Positions 23,857-35,500 of a DNA stretch of 64,000 nucleotides are shown one piece after another (position 1 is the first letter of the stretch; every line of letters begins with the position of its first letter). This DNA comes from Chanos chanos (lineage: Eukaryota > Chordata > Actinopteri > Gonorynchiformes > Chanidae), in NCBI RefSeq assembly GCF_902362185.1, contig NC_044507.1:16499544-16563543 (forward strand), given 5' to 3'. The notes under the pieces were generated by a model. It saw nothing but the letters and a program-made list of their open reading frames with translations, ran no database searches and had not been told where the DNA came from. The translations under genes were made by a program, and so were the position numbers.

Positions 23857-26225
23857 ATGGCGGCATTGAAGGCATGCAACATCTTGATCACTGGGGCCAA
23901 CAGAGGCCTGGGTTTAGAGATGGTCAAACAGCTGGCAGAGATGCCCTGCTCCAACCGCCAGATCTTTGCCTGTAGCCGTGAACCTGACAGCCCTAAATCA
24001 GAGGTAAGGGATTCTCAAACTCATCCGAACTATCACTCCGCTCCCCCACTTTTAAATTACGTTTATAACGGCACTCTTTCCTGAATATAAGCATCTGGGG
24101 ATACGGACGGTAGATGTTGAAGACTTTGTCAACTGCAACATATACATTAGGTCATGCACATTACATTAAGTGGGTTGTGGTTCATCTTTGCGCTAATTGT
24201 TCCGGTGCATATGGCCCATTTCTTCGGGGTTAACTTAGGACAACATTCCGTTTAGCTGCGAGAACAAATTAGATATTTAAGTCATCATGAACAGGCACGA
24301 GCACCATTCTTTTTTATGTAGAATTACGGTTGTCTTAAATAAATTCTCCTTACTTAAGTTACAATTGTGGAGAAACAAAAATTTATAACTTTACGTTACG
24401 ATTCCATTACGTGTAGCACTTCGATTTATCGGCATCTTTCTTGTCAAGAACTTAATTCTTGATTGTCAACAGGTTGTCAACTTTTGGCAACCCGCTGACA
24501 ACGTTTTAGACATACAGTTTCGCAGAAATGCGGTAAGCTAATTTTGAATTTGCCATTTCAGTGTTTTGATCTCCTGCATGATTCCAATCTTAGTGGTCAT
24601 CTGACTCAAATAGAAGCGAAGGGGTTTGGCAGGAAGACCCAAAATATTTTTAGTCCACTGAGACCACTGAAGAAGACCGGAAATTGTGTGTGAAGGGATT
24701 CTCGCTTTTATATTCAGCTAACTCTTTAGCAATGAGTCTATGGCACAAGCTTCAAGATATTAACCTGTTCATCTTCATGATCTGCTGATGTGTTTCTCTA
24801 TCCAGGCTCTACGGGAACTGACTAAGAAGCATCCCAATATCATCAAAACGATCTGCCTTGGTAAATTCGCATATAGTAATACACGTGCAGACGTAGTAAA
24901 AAAAAAAAAAAAATACAGTGAGAGTAACGAGGCAATTACAAACCTTACTTAAAATAAAGTTGCTTCATTCACACAGAAGTCCAACAATCAGAATGTTCTG
25001 TTTGCTTTTTGTTTGTTTGCTCCTACTAGATGTCACAAACCCTGTCAGCATCAAAGAAGCTGCCAAGAAGGTGGGTGCGCTGACGGGGAAAACTGGCCTT
25101 AACCTGCTTGTGAACAACGCTGGATTGGCAAAATTAGGCAGCACGCAGAACACCACTGCAGAGGATATGTTGGCTGTCTTCAACACCAACGTGATGGGGC
25201 CTTTCTCTGTCACCCAGGTAAGAGCCTGAAGCAGAGTGTCTGTCATGGACATGGCAAAGCTCCAGCTCAAAAGAGATTGTCCAAGTGCAATGAATGAAAC
25301 CTCTTCTGTTGATTTTGTCTCTCCTCTAATCAGGAATTTCTACCATACCTGCAAACTGCAGCCAAAGCTAGTGGGACACCGGGCTTGTCCTGCAACAAAG
25401 CAGCCGTCATCAACATCTCCTCATCCTTGGGCTCGATGACATGCTTTCATGAAATATACAATATTATACAGGCTTTCCCTTACTGTGTCAGCAAGGTGGG
25501 GGGGGGGGGGGGGGGGGGGGGGCAGTGAACATCTAAGAATCTTCACATTCACTTATCTGGTCTCATACATTGAGTAACGCAGACTGACCGACCGACTGAC
25601 TGAGTGTGTATGGGAATGTCTTTTCAGGCAAGTTTGAATATGATGACAGTGTTGTCTGCACACGACTGCAAGTCTGATGGGATCCTCTTTGCTGCCCTGC
25701 ACCCAGGCTGGGTGAAAACTGACATGGGAGGAGACCAGGTGAGGTTTGCCTTCTGTTATTGAGCTAATGTTAACTTTGAGATTCAGTTGGGAGAAGGGGT
25801 GAAGGCAAGGAGGGTTTTTTATTGCTGTTGTTTATTGGCTCCACAGTATCAGGTAGTTTTATATGCACTGATTCCACTGGGTATATACAAAAGGTAACCA
25901 GGAAAGTTTACAGTTCCGATCTGTTTTCATTTTTTTTACTATTGGTCACTACATTACTGTTGAAAACGTAGTAACCAATGCATTACGTTATTATTGATCT
26001 ACAGTATGATGAAGGATTGCTAATGTGTATTGTCATTGTGTATGTAAAAAAACATTATTTAACTTTAAGAGCATCTGTCTTTAATTATGTGATCATTGTC
26101 TTGGTTAACAGGCATTGATTGAAGCTAAGGAGAGTGTTGCGGGTATGCTACATGTGATGAGCACTCTCACTGAGAAACAGACTGGAGTCTATCTGGACTA
26201 CACTGGGAAAACCATTCCCTGGTAA
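23857..26225 (+). CDS. C-factor/sniffer-like short-chain dehydrogenase, copy 5
   Basis: Fifth intact paralogue, 258 residues. Exons: 23857-24003, 24806-24860, 25030-25217, 25334-25495, 25628-25738, 26112-26225. It has TGANRGLG, NNAG (NNAGLAKLG), a Ser segment INISSSLGS and the catalytic YCVSK. Differences from the other copies: exon 1 ends in Glu, exon 3 ends VTQ instead of a Lys, exon 5 reads HDCKSDGILF where others have KPEEIL, and the stop is TAA. The exon 4 donor runs straight into 25 G residues. Intron 1 is about 800 bases, much longer than in the other copies. Closest to copy 4. Reading frame intact, so probably functional. Confidence 0.91.
25498..25522 (+). repeat. Poly(G) run of 25 at a splice donor
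   Basis: The GT donor of intron 4 of SDR copy 5 (25496-25497) is followed directly by 25 consecutive G residues. The exact length may be unreliable because of sequencing slippage. Confidence 0.85.
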
Positions 26226-26339
26226 ACAGAGACTAGCAGTTAACTGGACCATTTACTGGTAAACAGAGACTAACACTTAATTGGCAAATGCTTTTCTACT
26301 ATCACAAAAGCACAATATCTTGTACGCCATCCATTTTTG

Positions 26340-26366
26340 ATTAAAAAAAAAAAAAAAAAAAAAAAA
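26340..26366 (+). terminator. Poly(A) signal of SDR gene 5 followed by a genomic A tract
   Basis: ATTAAA at 26340-26345, about 115 bases after the stop, runs into 24 consecutive A residues. The gene has normal introns, so this is not a retrocopy tail. Confidence 0.5.
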
Positions 26367-26566
26367 GCTGTTGCATTTTTGTTTTTGTTATTTTCTGTTT
26401 CAGTAACTGTCAGTGATAATTGTATCATTGCATAGTTTCATTCACACTTTTATTGATATATTTTTCTTGGTGAGAGTGTGTGTGTGTGTGTGTGTTTGTT
26501 TGTGTGTGGTGGTGGTGATGGTGTATGATCAAATATAAACATCATAATAATACCCAAATGCTAAGA

Positions 26567-27911
26567 TACCGTATTGAGAAAAAGTTATCTGTACTTCTCC
26601 ATGACCAGCTTTTAAAATGTGATCTGATCTTCATCTGTGTCATAATCATACTAATAATCATAAAACAACAACGCCGCACAAAATAAAATAAAGTGCCATG
26701 GTTATGGTTGGAAAAACTGTGTGAGGCTCTAGGATAATGACATTTTGAAAAAAGGGTAACTGGGGTCAGGTATTCCACTGAATGGGTAAGGTTTTATTTG
26801 ATTGCCCTGGAATATTAAAAAAAAAACACAATTTTTTGTTACCTGCTCTTCATGACAAAATTCTGCTTAAATGTAATATTTTCCAATCAAAAGACATTTC
26901 AGAGGGCCTCAGAGGAATTGTTGTTGAAGCTCGTGAAACTGGAAAGGGTTACAAAAGGACTTCCTACAGACTCGGGGATCTATCAGTCCACAGATATCCA
27001 CAGACAGATAGATCATAAATGGAAGAAATTCAGCACTGTTGTTACTCTTGTGAGGAGTGAGCGTCCCATAAAGAATAGCGCAATGACATGCCATTCAGTC
27101 CCCAAGCAAGTGACAACACTAGAGTGACAGCTAAGGACCTGCTGGATTCTCTCGCCTTTGATAACGTGTGTGTTCCTGAGTGCACCGTAACAAAAAAAAT
27201 GAACAAGAATGAAGTTCATAGGAGGTTTCTATGGAGAAATCCCCTAATCTCTGAGGATGAGGGAATATCATGGTACAGGGCCACTATTCTGCTTCAGGGC
27301 CTGGATGGCTTGCAATCATTGAGGGACCAATGAATTCCAGGTTGGGTCAGGAAATTCTACAGCAGAATATCAGAACCTCTGTCCGAGATCTAAAGCACAA
27401 AAGAGGCTTGGTCATGCAACATGGCAACAATTCAAAACATAGGAGTAAATGTATAATTGCGGCTCCAACGGGACAAATTCCAAGGGCAGAGTCGTGACCT
27501 TCATCTCGTTGAAATGCTGTGGCATGATCTGAAGCAGGCCATGAAGTAGGCAAGACATCCCCAAAATATGCAATGACCGAAACCCCCAGGAAGACATCCC
27601 CAAAACATACAATGACTGAAACCCCCTGACAGCTGTCCACGTCTTATCAGTTTGGTTGATGTTACTGCCAATAAATGAGGTTCCACTAGTTACCAAATAT
27701 AGGGATTCACTAACTTTTTCCATTAATGACTTTGTTTAAACCATTTGTTTAATAAAGATATCGGAATGTAATATTTTGTTTGTGTTGTTTGTAGAATAAG
27801 ACTTTATTTATTACTATGACTTAGATTTAAGATGAGATCATATTTTAGGAGCTGTTCATGCAGAAATCCAAATCATACCAAAGGGTTAATAAGCCTTTTC
27901 TCTCAACTATA
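26567..27911 (+). mobile_element. Decayed Tc1-like DNA transposon
   Basis: About 1.35 kb, shorter than the usual roughly 1.6 kb. TA dinucleotides flank both ends and the ends are roughly inverted (TTGAGAAAAAG left, CCTTTTCTCTCAACTA right). The interior translates in pieces to a Tc1 transposase: helix-turn-helix region near 26930-27060 (ETGKGYK, KWKKFSTV), then TAKDLLDSL, RATILLQGLDGLQS and VEMLWHD near 27505. The frame is broken repeatedly, much of the central catalytic DDE part is missing, and a 39-base segment is duplicated in tandem (27552-27590 and 27591-27629). It cannot be active. It lies between the 3' ends of SDR copy 5 and the TRIM gene. Confidence 0.85.
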
Positions 27912-27973
27912 AGTGAATAGCATATCAGTACACAGAACTGCTGCACATAGTGCTCAAATAGACTACATGCAGT

Positions 27974-27979
27974 TTTATT
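27974..27979 (-). terminator. Poly(A) signal of the TRIM gene
   Basis: AATAAA on the minus strand only 24 bases after the TGA stop and about 60 bases before the edge of the Tc1-like relic, implying a very short 3' UTR. Confidence 0.5.
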
Positions 27980-28002
27980 TGTCAGAGCAAGTTTGTTTAC
28001 AG

Positions 28003-30819
28003 TCACCAGGTGGCGCTGTTCCACACAGCCACTTTGACTGGGCAGATCTTCAGTGGACCAGGGTTATTACCATTGATATTCGCCCCAGGGCAGAAGAAAG
28101 GAAACATCCTCTCAGTGAAATGGTCATTGAAGGTGTAGATTGGGGTGAGAGCTACAGAGTCAGAGAATCTGACCTCTCCAGAGTCATAGTCCAGATGTAC
28201 CCTAACCCTCTCCAGCCGACCTTTCAGATTCAGCTGTGTGCGAGGGGCCGTCATAGCAGTGTATTCACCCTCAGAGAAGGAAATGGTCCAGAAGCCCCCC
28301 TCTGGACAGCCTGCGATCTTACCCTTCCTGTCGATGGACTCCTTCACTACGCCAATCACCCAGTCGTTATTTTCGCCCACCTCCACTTCCCAGGCATGCT
28401 GTCCCGAGGCAAAGCCCTCAGAGCCCAGCACAAACACAAAGTGGTCGAAACGTTCGGGGTTGTCGGGTAGCTGCCGCATGGCCCCGCTGTTTCTCACGCT
28501 AGTCAAATCCTCAGACAGAGAGAGCCAAGGGTAGGCTGTGTTGGGGTCCAGCGTCACCGGAGCTTTGGACAGAGTTGAACAAGGAAAGTGTGGGTGAGGG
28601 ATATAAGGAGGTGACATTTCAAACACTATTTTGTGCAGTCATGATGCCTTTGTACACCTAACATACTCACTCCCTCTAACACTGACTGATCACTTTATCA
28701 GAGCATCGGTAATCATTGCACTTACTGTATTGAACAATGCCTTGTATTTTCTCCCAGACTCTAAACTTCAAAGAGTTGATGTGCTGGGCGACATTGATCA
28801 GTGCTCCCGGAACCTTCTCATGCTCCTGCTGTGTAATCTGACCCCTGTAATCAAAACCATGGTTTAAGTCAGGAACACCTGAGAGTTAAGTACAAAATAT
28901 AAAGAGGTAAACATGTTAAACTCTTAAGCATTATTACCTCCTTTTGGTGTTCTTGTAGTTCTGGTAAAAAAAAACAAACAAAAAACGAGAATTGAAAAAT
29001 CATGTGTTGTTATGTTTTAGTGACAATCAGCAAGGTCACACAAAGTCTTTGCCTCTTACCTCCAGGAAGAGAGTATCACTGCTGGCAATCTCATTTTCAA
29101 TGGCAATAACTGCATGTGAGAGTATGAGAATATCGCGGGTTATGCCGTCCGCCTTTTTCTTCATTAACTGCTTTTTCTGCTCCTCCTCCTCCACCAACAG
29201 AGCAATTCTCGAGGCCTCCTCCCTCTGAAGGAACTGATATAGCTCCTGAAACTGCTCTCGTATTTGTTTTTCTGTTTGTTGCCTTTGGTTCTGTCACAGG
29301 TATGGAGAGAATCCCAATTATTCTGAGTATTTGATTCCATGACAAATTGTAACTGCAGTGAGTTGTGGAAAACCTAACACTAATCATTTAAACCCTTTTT
29401 AAAATGTCTCCCACCAAAGGAGCATTTGAGTTTTTAATGAACATCAGATGTTTCAGTGAGTTACGGTTTTCGTGGAATGTAGATGTAAATTCAGGCTGTT
29501 TTTGTCTGTTTTTGGCCTAAGTCACATTTAGTGTGTTTACTATTACTGATGTTCCTGAAAGTTCAACATGTGCTCTGTGTTGATACCTTGATATGTACAG
29601 TTATGTCATCACACTCCTGCTTAGCCTCATACAGGCTACGAAGACTCTTCTTTAGCGGCACCACGTCCCTTTTTAGTTCTTCCTGAAGGAGACCACATTC
29701 AAAACATATCTAAACAGGCTCAAATACACCCGTTTCATCATGTTAACTCAATACGTCAAAGTCCCATTCTAGTAAGCTCAAATATTTTTCAATAACAGTT
29801 TTCAGGATGTCCTTTGTGCTTCCTAATGCAATTGCTGCTGGAATCAAACTCTTTTTACTTAAAAAGACAACAGAGGAGCAAGTGACATGGAAGTGTATTG
29901 AGCATGTTATTAATCTCATAATTATGTCAGTCATGAAGAAATTATGTTTCACTAGTCAATATGACAAAATAACATTCCAGAAATACAGTTGGTTTAGCCT
30001 TATTATAGACAGATTCTAAAGAAAAAAACAGGTTTCCCTGGGTATCTCATGTCTGTGCAATGTGCCTTAAATTTTACAGAATAGACAAAGCATGTAGGTT
30101 TCTTTCTTTCTTTTTAAGTGAAAACACAGTTCATAAGACTAAAACATTATAATAATTAACTTTTTTAAAGAGAAGAGGCCATATTTGTCAGGTCTTGTTC
30201 TGTGATGTTGTAAATCAAATATTAGCATGACAGGTCATTAACTTAAATACTGAGATTTGTCCATTAGCAGACATGTTCCTACCTTGAGGTCCTGTGCAGC
30301 CTCTTCCACTGGACAGATCCGGTGGCCCTGGTGCCGCTTGGACGTTTGACACACGCAGCACAAAACCTCTTCATCATCCTGACAGAAAAGCTTGAGCTGT
30401 TCTCCGTGAGTAGGACACAGGATCTCCGTTTTGGCAGCGCCATTAGCAGCTGCCAATGAATCAGTCCCCCCGGAGGTCTCTCCCTTCTGCTCCTTCAGGA
30501 TGGCATCGCAAACGTTCTTCAGGGCCAGGCTCACGGTGGGTTCCGTCAGCGAGCACTTCCTCCGACATACTGGGCATTCCCGCTTAGCTGCCTTTTTGTT
30601 CCAGAACTGCTGCAGGCAGATCCTGCAGAAACTGTGGCTGCACTTGAGCACCACGGGATCGGTGAAGATCTCGCAACACACGGGGCACGAGAGCTCGTCC
30701 TCCAAAGCGGACTTGGAGCGCGAGGAAAGGGCGCGGGGTCGCAGCGCCGAGGCCACTTTAGGACTGAGGAAGGTGCCGACTCTCCCGGGCTGGGAGGAAG
30801 CCCGAGGACGCAACGGCAT
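28003..30819 (-). CDS. TRIM35/A33-like RING-B-box-coiled-coil-PRYSPRY protein
   Basis: Probable RING E3 ubiquitin ligase of the C-IV TRIM group, 521 residues. Exons on the minus strand: 30819-30283, 29682-29587, 29290-29060, 28960-28938, 28844-28726, 28562-28003; all phases agree. C3HC4 RING at residues 45-85 (CPVCCEIF...CPVCRRK), B-box 135-166 (CPTHGEQL...HQGH), a coiled coil over exons 2 and 3 (rich in E, Q, K), then VWEKIQGIVQY and a PRY-SPRY starting TPVTLDPNTAYPWLSLSED. This exon pattern (96, about 231 and 23 bases in the middle) is typical of fish TRIM genes. The PRYSPRY probably binds a protein ligand; many fish relatives act in innate immunity. The exact orthologue is not assigned. 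Confidence 0.9.
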
Positions 30820-31930
30820 GGCTGTCGTCTACGACTCCGGACAACCGTCCTACCTGCGGAAAGACTCTCGGTTTAACGTGACTCCAGAAAGCTGCTCGGT
30901 TCCTCATCCAACTGTGGTCCTTTGGAGGTCTCCGCTTCGTCCTCGCCGACCTTTTTTGTTGTTGTTGTTAAAACCTGCGGTCACAGGGTTCCAGATCATA
31001 CCAGAATGATGTCTAACTCCATAGGAACAGGCTGTGAAATATTCCACACAATAAAAACCTTTTAAAGCTTTGCCACCACCCTTAACCAATTAACCACAAC
31101 CAGATTCTGAGAACTCTAAACCTTGACCACTCCCAGCCCACGTCACCTCATGTACCAAGACCAAACCGTCACGCTTGAATCAAAGCTGCGTCAAGAAGTG
31201 CTCCAAGGGAAACAAAACACAGGAGTAGACCTGAGATGGGTTTACTGTAAACATGACTTGTTTTTGGTGACACAGGGGGTGCTAAGAGTTGACTGTAAAA
31301 AAAAAAAGTGTGAGGACAGGGTTGCCCTTCACAAAATTTACAAAGCATGCCCTAATGAACAGTCATGACTGGCAGCAGTAGTCATTTCCACATGAAAAGC
31401 AAATCATTATGTTCATTCTATTATGGGGTAATGTTAATGAGATTGTTTAGGCCTGTTGTTATTTCTGCGTTATGCTATGCTTGGCTTGCTTCAAACAGAC
31501 TTAAATGAAAGTAATCTAAATGATTTTATGATTTGAAGACGTTTTCATTAAATTTAAATCAGGAAAATGGCTGCTATAAACAAACAGTGCTGGAAATGTT
31601 CAACACAATTAACCACGCTTGCCCAGCAGACATGGATACGTGCGTGTACACACACTTTACATACACGCACACACACACAGTTCTAAGAATGCCAATGGAA
31701 AAATGCCCTTCGTGAGGTCATTCAAAAGGGCAAAAACAGACCTATTGTTCCCATGTCTGACCCAAAAAAAAAACAACAGAGGAAATACATTGGTTCAACT
31801 CTATGACAGTCGCCATTTACACATAAAAACATCAATACAGACCCATATATTTTTCTTACTGTAACACAGGCCAAACCATCCGAGTAAGTAATAACCAGAT
31901 ACATGTTTTTATACAACATTTGTGCCTTTT
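30820..31930. other. Upstream region of the TRIM gene
   Basis: No gene recognised. The first part is GC-richer and probably holds the TRIM 5' UTR and promoter. It continues to the likely 3' end of gipc1. The plus-strand open frames around 30431-31009 are antisense to the RING exon. Confidence 0.5.
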
Positions 31931-31936
31931 TTTATT
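31931..31936 (-). terminator. Possible distal poly(A) signal of gipc1
   Basis: AATAAA on the minus strand about 1.7 kb after the gipc1 stop. Nearer candidates exist (for example near 32747), so the true 3' end is uncertain. The interval 31937-33655 shows no other gene and is most simply gipc1 3' UTR. Confidence 0.35.
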
Positions 31937-33655
31937 GAAACATAATGAATAAAGTTCACATCAGGATTTTGAATTATAATTCTTATTGCCGATAACTGTA
32001 GTATAAGACATTGAGACAGTGCAACAGAGTGCAGTCAAAAATAGTGTCTAGTATCAGTTCTTTAAGACAGTAGCTAAATATGGTCCAAAGCAATGGATAA
32101 TGACAAAACTGGCAAACCAAATCTATCACTATGTAATTATAGTCATATACACCGATAGTTTAAATGCAAAAAGAAACAATCCAAAAAACAAAAACACTTT
32201 GTTTTGTCTGCAGGTCAGAACAAGAACTTGGGTTACTATGTAGTATCCAGTCTCTGCTAAAAGAATTATAACAGAGCAGTTTGGTTCATCTCATGATGTG
32301 AGCCTGAGGTGCCCACATTAAAATTTTATCTATTGTGCCTGTTAGCCAGATCTAGTTTCTTAGTTTTAGGTTCAGTTCATTATCTGGATCATTATTCTAA
32401 CCATTCTTTAAAATCGAACATATATTAAACATTTCACGTTAAGAATATTGGGAATACTACTTGACTGTAGTGTTATTTTAAACATAAGGACACCAGTTTT
32501 TTTTTTTTTTTTTAATCTTCAGCACTTTCAGACACAATATTATTATCAGTCCTTCATGTTTCTACTTCTGTTTGCCATAAGCAATACTGCAGTAATTGAA
32601 ATACTGTTTCTTCTTGGAATACTGTTTTAATACTGAACTCCTAAAAGTGATTACATTTGGCATTGCGAGGTAATCTACTATAGGCTACCACTTTTACGAG
32701 CTTAGTGATTGAATCTTTTCCTTTTAAAAAAAAAAAGTCTTGTTTTTTTATTGCTTTCGCAAAATCAGGAATGTTCTGGAATGTTTGCTTAGTGTTATGA
32801 GCCACTTTAAAACTGAGAACCAATGCTATTAATTAATAAGTAATTAACATTTCCTTTTTCAACTTTCTATACCAAACATGCTCTCTCTCACACCTTATCC
32901 TTCATTTAAAAAAAATACAAATAGAAAAAAAAAAAACATAACAGTACAAGTTATAAGGATTCATGGTACTTTTACATCAAACAAAGTGGTCTTAAACTGC
33001 ACTGTGTAAGGGCATGACACGGAATAGCACAGAACAAGAGTCACCACACAGCAAAACAGAGGGTCTCAATGCTGAGAAGCCACTGTTCATCCTGTTGCCA
33101 TGCCAACACAGTGCAAAAATGTTTACAGCGCCATGCAACACAGTGCAAAAGAAGAGTGAAAATCACAGTTTGTCAAATATCAGTCTGGCAGACCTGACTA
33201 GGATGACGGTGGTCTCCCTAAAATTCTCCCAAATGCCCCACAAAATGTTCACCCAAAGGAGTATTTGGGGACAGACCTTGGAAATGAGCGTGTGTGGTAT
33301 TTTTCTTTCTGGTCATGGTTCCTGAATATCCCTTTGAGACATACGACTTATCAAACGTTTCTGGACACATTTTTTTTTTTCCTTCATGTTTACATTTAAA
33401 ACAACTGACTCTCATCAAAAGCTTTTACAGCTATAAAATGGATTATGGAATTTAGGCTCTTACAGTAGCATCAGTCTTTTTTAAGTAGCCTCCCAACAGA
33501 ATATGCTCCCATCAAACACAGCATATTTTCAAAATGTAAAAATGTAACAAATGTTATAGGAGTACTATAGTGAATCCTAGTAGTACGGTTTTCTCGTGGA
33601 TGTGCCTATGCATTGCAAGCTCCTCGTCTCTCTGGCGTCTCCCCCGTCTCTGTGG

Positions 33656-35500
33656 TTAGAAACGACCGACCTTGGCATCGCCAATGGCACCCCAAACGTC
33701 GAACACAAATTCATCAGGGAAGGCAAAGTCTCCGAGCGTCTCGTCCAAAGCCTCTGCAAATTCGTCCGGGTTCTTTTTGTCCTTCCCTAACTCCACCATT
33801 GTGGCCGCTGTCAGAGAGAGAGAGAGAGAGAGGGGTAGATGGGAAGAGGATCTTAACGTCACGTACACACAAAACAATAACCAAAGCAGCGGCCTTCACA
33901 GACAACTGTTTTTTGTCCATAAGTTTTATTCTAACCGTGGCATTACTCTCATGCTTTTGCGTAAATAGTGACTCATCTTTCCTCACCAAGTTCACTGTCT
34001 CTAATCCCCATGTAGTTTTCCAAAAGGTCATCCACCTTTTCGATGGCCTTCTCCTCAAACGCAGAGGGCTGCAAAAGGGCACACATGTTTATATCTGACA
34101 CCTGGAGCTGGTGGAGTTACTTTCACTCATTTAAAAACTTCAGAAAGTGTGCGCATGTGCACACACACACAAATATATATATACACTAACCAGTTCCTCA
34201 ACTGTGGCTGGACCTTTGGATCTTAGACGAAGTGTTCCTCTTCCAGTGCCGAGCTGTACCCCTGAACCTGATCTGGCCCCAGATCTCTGGCTGATCATGT
34301 CTGGGACAACGGCAGTGAGACATAGTGAGACAAATGAATTCAGATATTTATACAACAGAAGCAACTTTTGCCCTGCCCTCAGAACAATTATTTACAATGT
34401 TAACACACACACACACACACCAAAAGCTTTCAAGGGTTCCACCAGCTTCAGGTAGAAGTTCTTCCCTTTGGGCAATTCTTTAAGCATCTTGGCGACCTCA
34501 TAGTGTCGACAGCCAATCAGAATTTGCCCGTTGATAGATTCAATCATGTCTCCCACGTTGATGACCTGGATTTGATGGATGATACTGCCTTCTCTTATCC
34601 TCTGAAAAAAGAACGAGTCAATTATTTACGCATATGTTAACATAAAGTTGGACAAAGAATGTCTTTCAGATAAGCTTCATATCAAAAAGTGGGGTTAAAG
34701 AGGATGTTTGCCCTCTTACGACATGCTATATTTCAAATGCAGTAAAACTTTACAGTACCAGTCATCGAATAAAATTCATTATAGGTTCAAAGATAATCTC
34801 TATGTAAATGTCAACATGATGGTACTGTTGACAGAGCATGCTGTTCTCCTTTGTGACGGATTTCAAATGTACCTTCCCACCAAGTCAAATTTGCATTTCT
34901 CTCAAACAGCAGTGCACTTGTCTCTCACCTTGATAAAAGCATAACCAGCTCCATTGTCAGTGATGGTAAGTCCCAAAGCATCTTCCCCCTTAAAGACCTC
35001 AACTTCTTTTCTCTGACCCTTCACGTGAGCAAATATGAAATCCTCCAGCCCAATCTGACCTCCCAATAGTTTGTCCATGTCGACCTTATGGGTGTTCAGC
35101 GTGCAAAACATCACCTAAGAAAAGAAAGGGAAGAGTACGTCAATATAAAATGCCAACAAGTGATATAAGGAGGGCATGGAACTACAAATCTGTCCCTCAC
35201 CTCTGCTGGTGGTATCGCAAACGCCTCTCCGATTTTAGCATACAGTTCTCGGACATTGCTGAACCCCTCGATGCGTCCCGTTGGGCTGCCGTGAGCCAGC
35301 TGGGTGTGGAAGATCAGACGAGGTCGTAGATTGGTGGGAGGAGGGGGCAAACCCTCTTGAGTGGCACCATCTACTAGTCCAACACCACCACCATCCATGC
35401 CATCAAGCCCTGGCACATTTAGGCCAGCACGGATGGGTTCAGCCTCTTCATTTTCCACGAGTGGAGATGCCTTCTTCCTTCGTCCCAATCCAAGTGGCAT
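33656..35500 (-). CDS. gipc1: GIPC1, PDZ-domain adaptor
   Basis: Orthologue of GAIP-interacting protein C-terminus 1, a cytosolic adaptor that links receptor tails (via its PDZ domain) to myosin VI and endocytic trafficking. Exons: 35500-35201, 35114-34929, 34601-34421, 34300-34191, 34068-33987, 33807-33656, giving 336 residues (human 333). It starts [19 protein letters not shown], almost as in human. The N-terminal GH1 region contains [16 protein letters not shown]. The PDZ domain (about residues 130-215) includes [20 protein letters not shown]. The GH2 region ends [17 protein letters not shown]. The in-frame ATG seven codons upstream is not conserved and is rejected. The exon 3 donor is embedded in a GT repeat. 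Confidence 0.97.
34403..34420. repeat. gipc1: (AC)n microsatellite overlapping the gipc1 exon 3 donor
   Basis: Eighteen bases of alternating A and C directly abut exon 3. On the coding strand the donor is the first GT of (GT)n. Confidence 0.8.

Noticed and set aside
26343-26366. A tract after SDR copy 5 as a sign of retrotransposition
   Set aside because: The gene keeps all five introns and its own promoter, so it is a DNA-level duplicate.
27913-28534. Plus-strand open frames of 185 and 98 codons
   Set aside because: They are exactly antisense to the PRYSPRY exon of the TRIM gene; the minus-strand protein matches a known domain throughout.
30431-31009. Plus-strand 192-codon open frame
   Set aside because: Antisense to the RING/B-box exon, GC-rich shadow without a domain.
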